Positions 5,069-6,000 of a DNA stretch of 6,000 bases are shown piece after piece. Within the stretch, counting starts at the first letter, position 1, and each line of letters begins with the position of its first letter. The position numbers and the translations under genes are program-made. The notes beneath the pieces are model-generated. The model was not told the origin of the DNA, did no database searches, and saw nothing but the letters and a program-made list of their open reading frames with translations. Source of the DNA: Planctomycetota bacterium (GTDB lineage Bacteria > Planctomycetota > UBA1135 > GCA-002686595); NCBI GenBank assembly GCA_027623615.1, contig JAQBVH010000231.1, forward strand, positions 1 through 6,000, given 5' to 3'.

Positions 5069-6000
5069 CGTCGGCCTCGACGCGGAAGTCGTACCAGCGG
5101 TCGAGGAAGCCGCTCAGCCCGTCCGCGAGATCGGCGGCGAACTTGCGACGGCGCGCTACGTCGAGGCGCAGATGGCGCGGGACCTCCATCTGCACGGCGT
5201 CGACCTGACCGCCGCGACGGCTGCCGTGGCGGCGCGTGTTGTAGCCACCGTTGAAGTACTTGCCCCCGTCCGGGTGGGGATGGGCTGGGCTCGGCACGCT
5301 CTTGTAGCCCGCGGCCTCGAGCACGCCACCGAGGCTCTGCTCGCCCCGCAGGAGCGCGGCGCGGTCCCCGGCGTGCCTCGCCGCGACGGCCTCGATCGAG
5401 GAGCCAATGCGCTCCTTGCCTACCGCGAGCTTGGCCTCGTCCCAGGCGAGTTGTCGCCCGTCGAGGGCATAGCCCCACTCGATCCAACCCTCCGCGTGGG
5501 ACTGGCCGTGGATGTCGAGGACCAGACCTGCGCCGAAGCGCTCCTCGACCTCCGCGCGAGCTTCCTCGACGAACGCGTGCCACGCGCGCCAGGCCCGCAG
5601 CGCGCTCGCGTCGCCCTGGGCCGCTTCGCCCTCGTCGCGGTTCGCGTCGAGCTTGCTGCGGTGCAGGTGGCAGACGACCACGTAGGGACGCAGGCCCGCG
5701 CGCTCTGCCAGGGCCTGCGCCACTTCGTTGGTCAGCTCGAGGGTGCGGCTGTCCCGGATGCGGATGCCCTCGGTGCGGTCGCGCAGGACCTCGGGCTTGG
5801 CGGCGCCGCCGTGGGGTGCGAGCAGGATCAGGGGCGCGTCGCCGGGCCTGTACTCGATCCAGCGCCCCTCGGAATAGCGAGCTGCGCGCGGCTCCTCGTC
5901 GTCCGAGCCGCGCCACGGCGTCGAGCTGCCGAGGACATGGCCGTCGAGCGCCAATCCGTCGACGGCGGGGCCGTCGAGGGCGGGGCCCTGGGGCGGGCCG
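5061..6000 (-). CDS. N-formylglutamate amidohydrolase-like zinc hydrolase (5' partial)
   Basis: Probable metal-dependent amidohydrolase related to N-formylglutamate deformylase (FGase, PF05013), which in the classical case releases formate from N-formyl-L-glutamate in histidine breakdown; the real substrate here is unknown. Numbering from TTG 5954: APHGG (46-50, likely metal ligand H48), DRTEGIRIRDSRTLEL (59-74), HLHRSKLDANRD (96-107), LVLDIHGQSH (144-153, H149), GGYNTRRHG (236-244) and VQMEVPRHLRLD (254-265, E257). These sit in the order seen in the bacterial/eukaryotic DIHG-type branch, and the domain is about the normal length. TTG 5954 is the only usual start codon visible before the domain, it lacks a ribosome site, and the frame stays open to the window edge, reading GPPQGPALDGPAVDGLALDG; the true start is probably beyond 6000. 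Its stop overlaps the yhcC-like start by 8 bp. No other histidine-utilisation gene is visible, so a housekeeping or scavenging hydrolase is as likely as a Hut enzyme. Confidence 0.82.
   Translation of the reverse strand, partial: GPPQGPALDGPAVDGLALDGHVLGSSTPWRGSDDEEPRAARYSEGRWIEYRPGDAPLILLAPHGGAAKPEVLRDRTEGIRIRDSRTLELTNEVAQALAERAGLRPYVVVCHLHRSKLDANRDEGEAAQGDASALRAWRAWHAFVEEARAEVEERFGAGLVLDIHGQSHAEGWIEWGYALDGRQLAWDEAKLAVGKERIGSSIEAVAARHAGDRAALLRGEQSLGGVLEAAGYKSVPSPAHPHPDGGKYFNGGYNTRRHGSRRGGQVDAVQMEVPRHLRLDVARRRKFAADLADGLSGFLDRWYDFRVEADDD
5075..5078 (-). promoter_or_regulatory. Internal ribosome site coupling the hydrolase and yhcC-like genes
   Basis: GAGG (minus strand 5078-5075) stands six bases before the yhcC-like ATG (5068-5066) and lies wholly within the last codons of the upstream gene, whose TGA is at 5063-5061. 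Ribosomes ending the upstream frame would stop on top of the next start, the usual layout for coupled translation. Confidence 0.55.
5941..5985 (-). repeat. In-frame 15-bp tandem repeat near the hydrolase N-terminus
   Basis: Read on the plus strand, CCGTCGAGCGCCAAT (5941-5955), CCGTCGACGGCGGGG (5956-5970) and CCGTCGAGGGCGGGG (5971-5985) are successive 15-bp units; the second and third differ at one base, the first is more diverged, and 5986-6000 is a degenerate fourth. On the coding strand they give the pentapeptide series PALDG, PAVDG, LALDG. The array reaches the window edge, so its full extent and whether it is a linker, a repeat tail of an upstream domain, or noncoding are unknown. Confidence 0.5.

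Noticed and set aside
5065..5916. A 283-codon minus-strand frame within the amidohydrolase-like gene
   Set aside because: Its product is almost all Arg, Gly, Ala and Pro; the overlapping frame holds the APHGG, HRSKLDANR and DIHG motifs.
1..6000. A defence island, mobile element, CRISPR array or biosynthetic cluster
   Set aside because: No transposase, integrase, terminal repeats, spacer array, nuclease or modular synthase signature is visible; the genes look chromosomal with uniform codon use.
5061..6000. Histidine-utilisation (Hut) operon
   Set aside because: Only a formylglutamate-deformylase-like gene is present; no histidase, urocanase or imidazolonepropionase sequence is seen in the window.

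Overview
This is a GC-rich window (roughly two thirds G+C or more, strongly third-position biased) packed with protein genes. It has five substantial coding regions, short gaps, and no tRNA, rRNA, CRISPR or transposase signature. An outer-membrane beta-barrel protein with a signal peptide and a terminal Phe points to a diderm (Gram-negative-type) bacterium. A family-39-type glycosyltransferase fused to TPR repeats, very high GC and this loose mix of genes would fit an uncultured or environmental high-GC lineage such as Planctomycetota or Myxococcota. That placement is an inference and cannot be settled from this sequence.

Left half, plus strand: the window opens inside a membrane glycosyltransferase gene (to 2000) whose product continues into a soluble C-terminal TPR tail. 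Thirteen bases after its stop is a perfect 9-bp inverted repeat (2014-2039), then a 171-bp gap holding a 12-bp direct repeat and a plausible sigma70-like promoter. Next is a short coiled-coil protein with a C-terminal four-cysteine zinc ribbon (2172-2876; COG1579/HP0958-like).

Right half, minus strand: three genes are transcribed towards the centre, in the order N-formylglutamate amidohydrolase-like gene (enters from beyond 6000, ends 5061), YhcC/TIGR01212-type radical SAM gene (5068-4118), outer-membrane barrel gene (4048-2948). The first two overlap by 8 bp and are probably translationally coupled. The third follows after 69 bp with its own strong Shine-Dalgarno sequence and may share the transcript. 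The zinc-ribbon gene and the barrel gene converge on a 71-bp gap (2877-2947).

I see no clear pathway joining the five products and no novel multi-gene system. The points most worth a second look are the barrel protein, which seems to lack the Met/His-rich segment of its relatives; the coupled hydrolase/radical SAM pair; a 15-bp in-frame tandem repeat at the right edge; and the small structured elements between genes.
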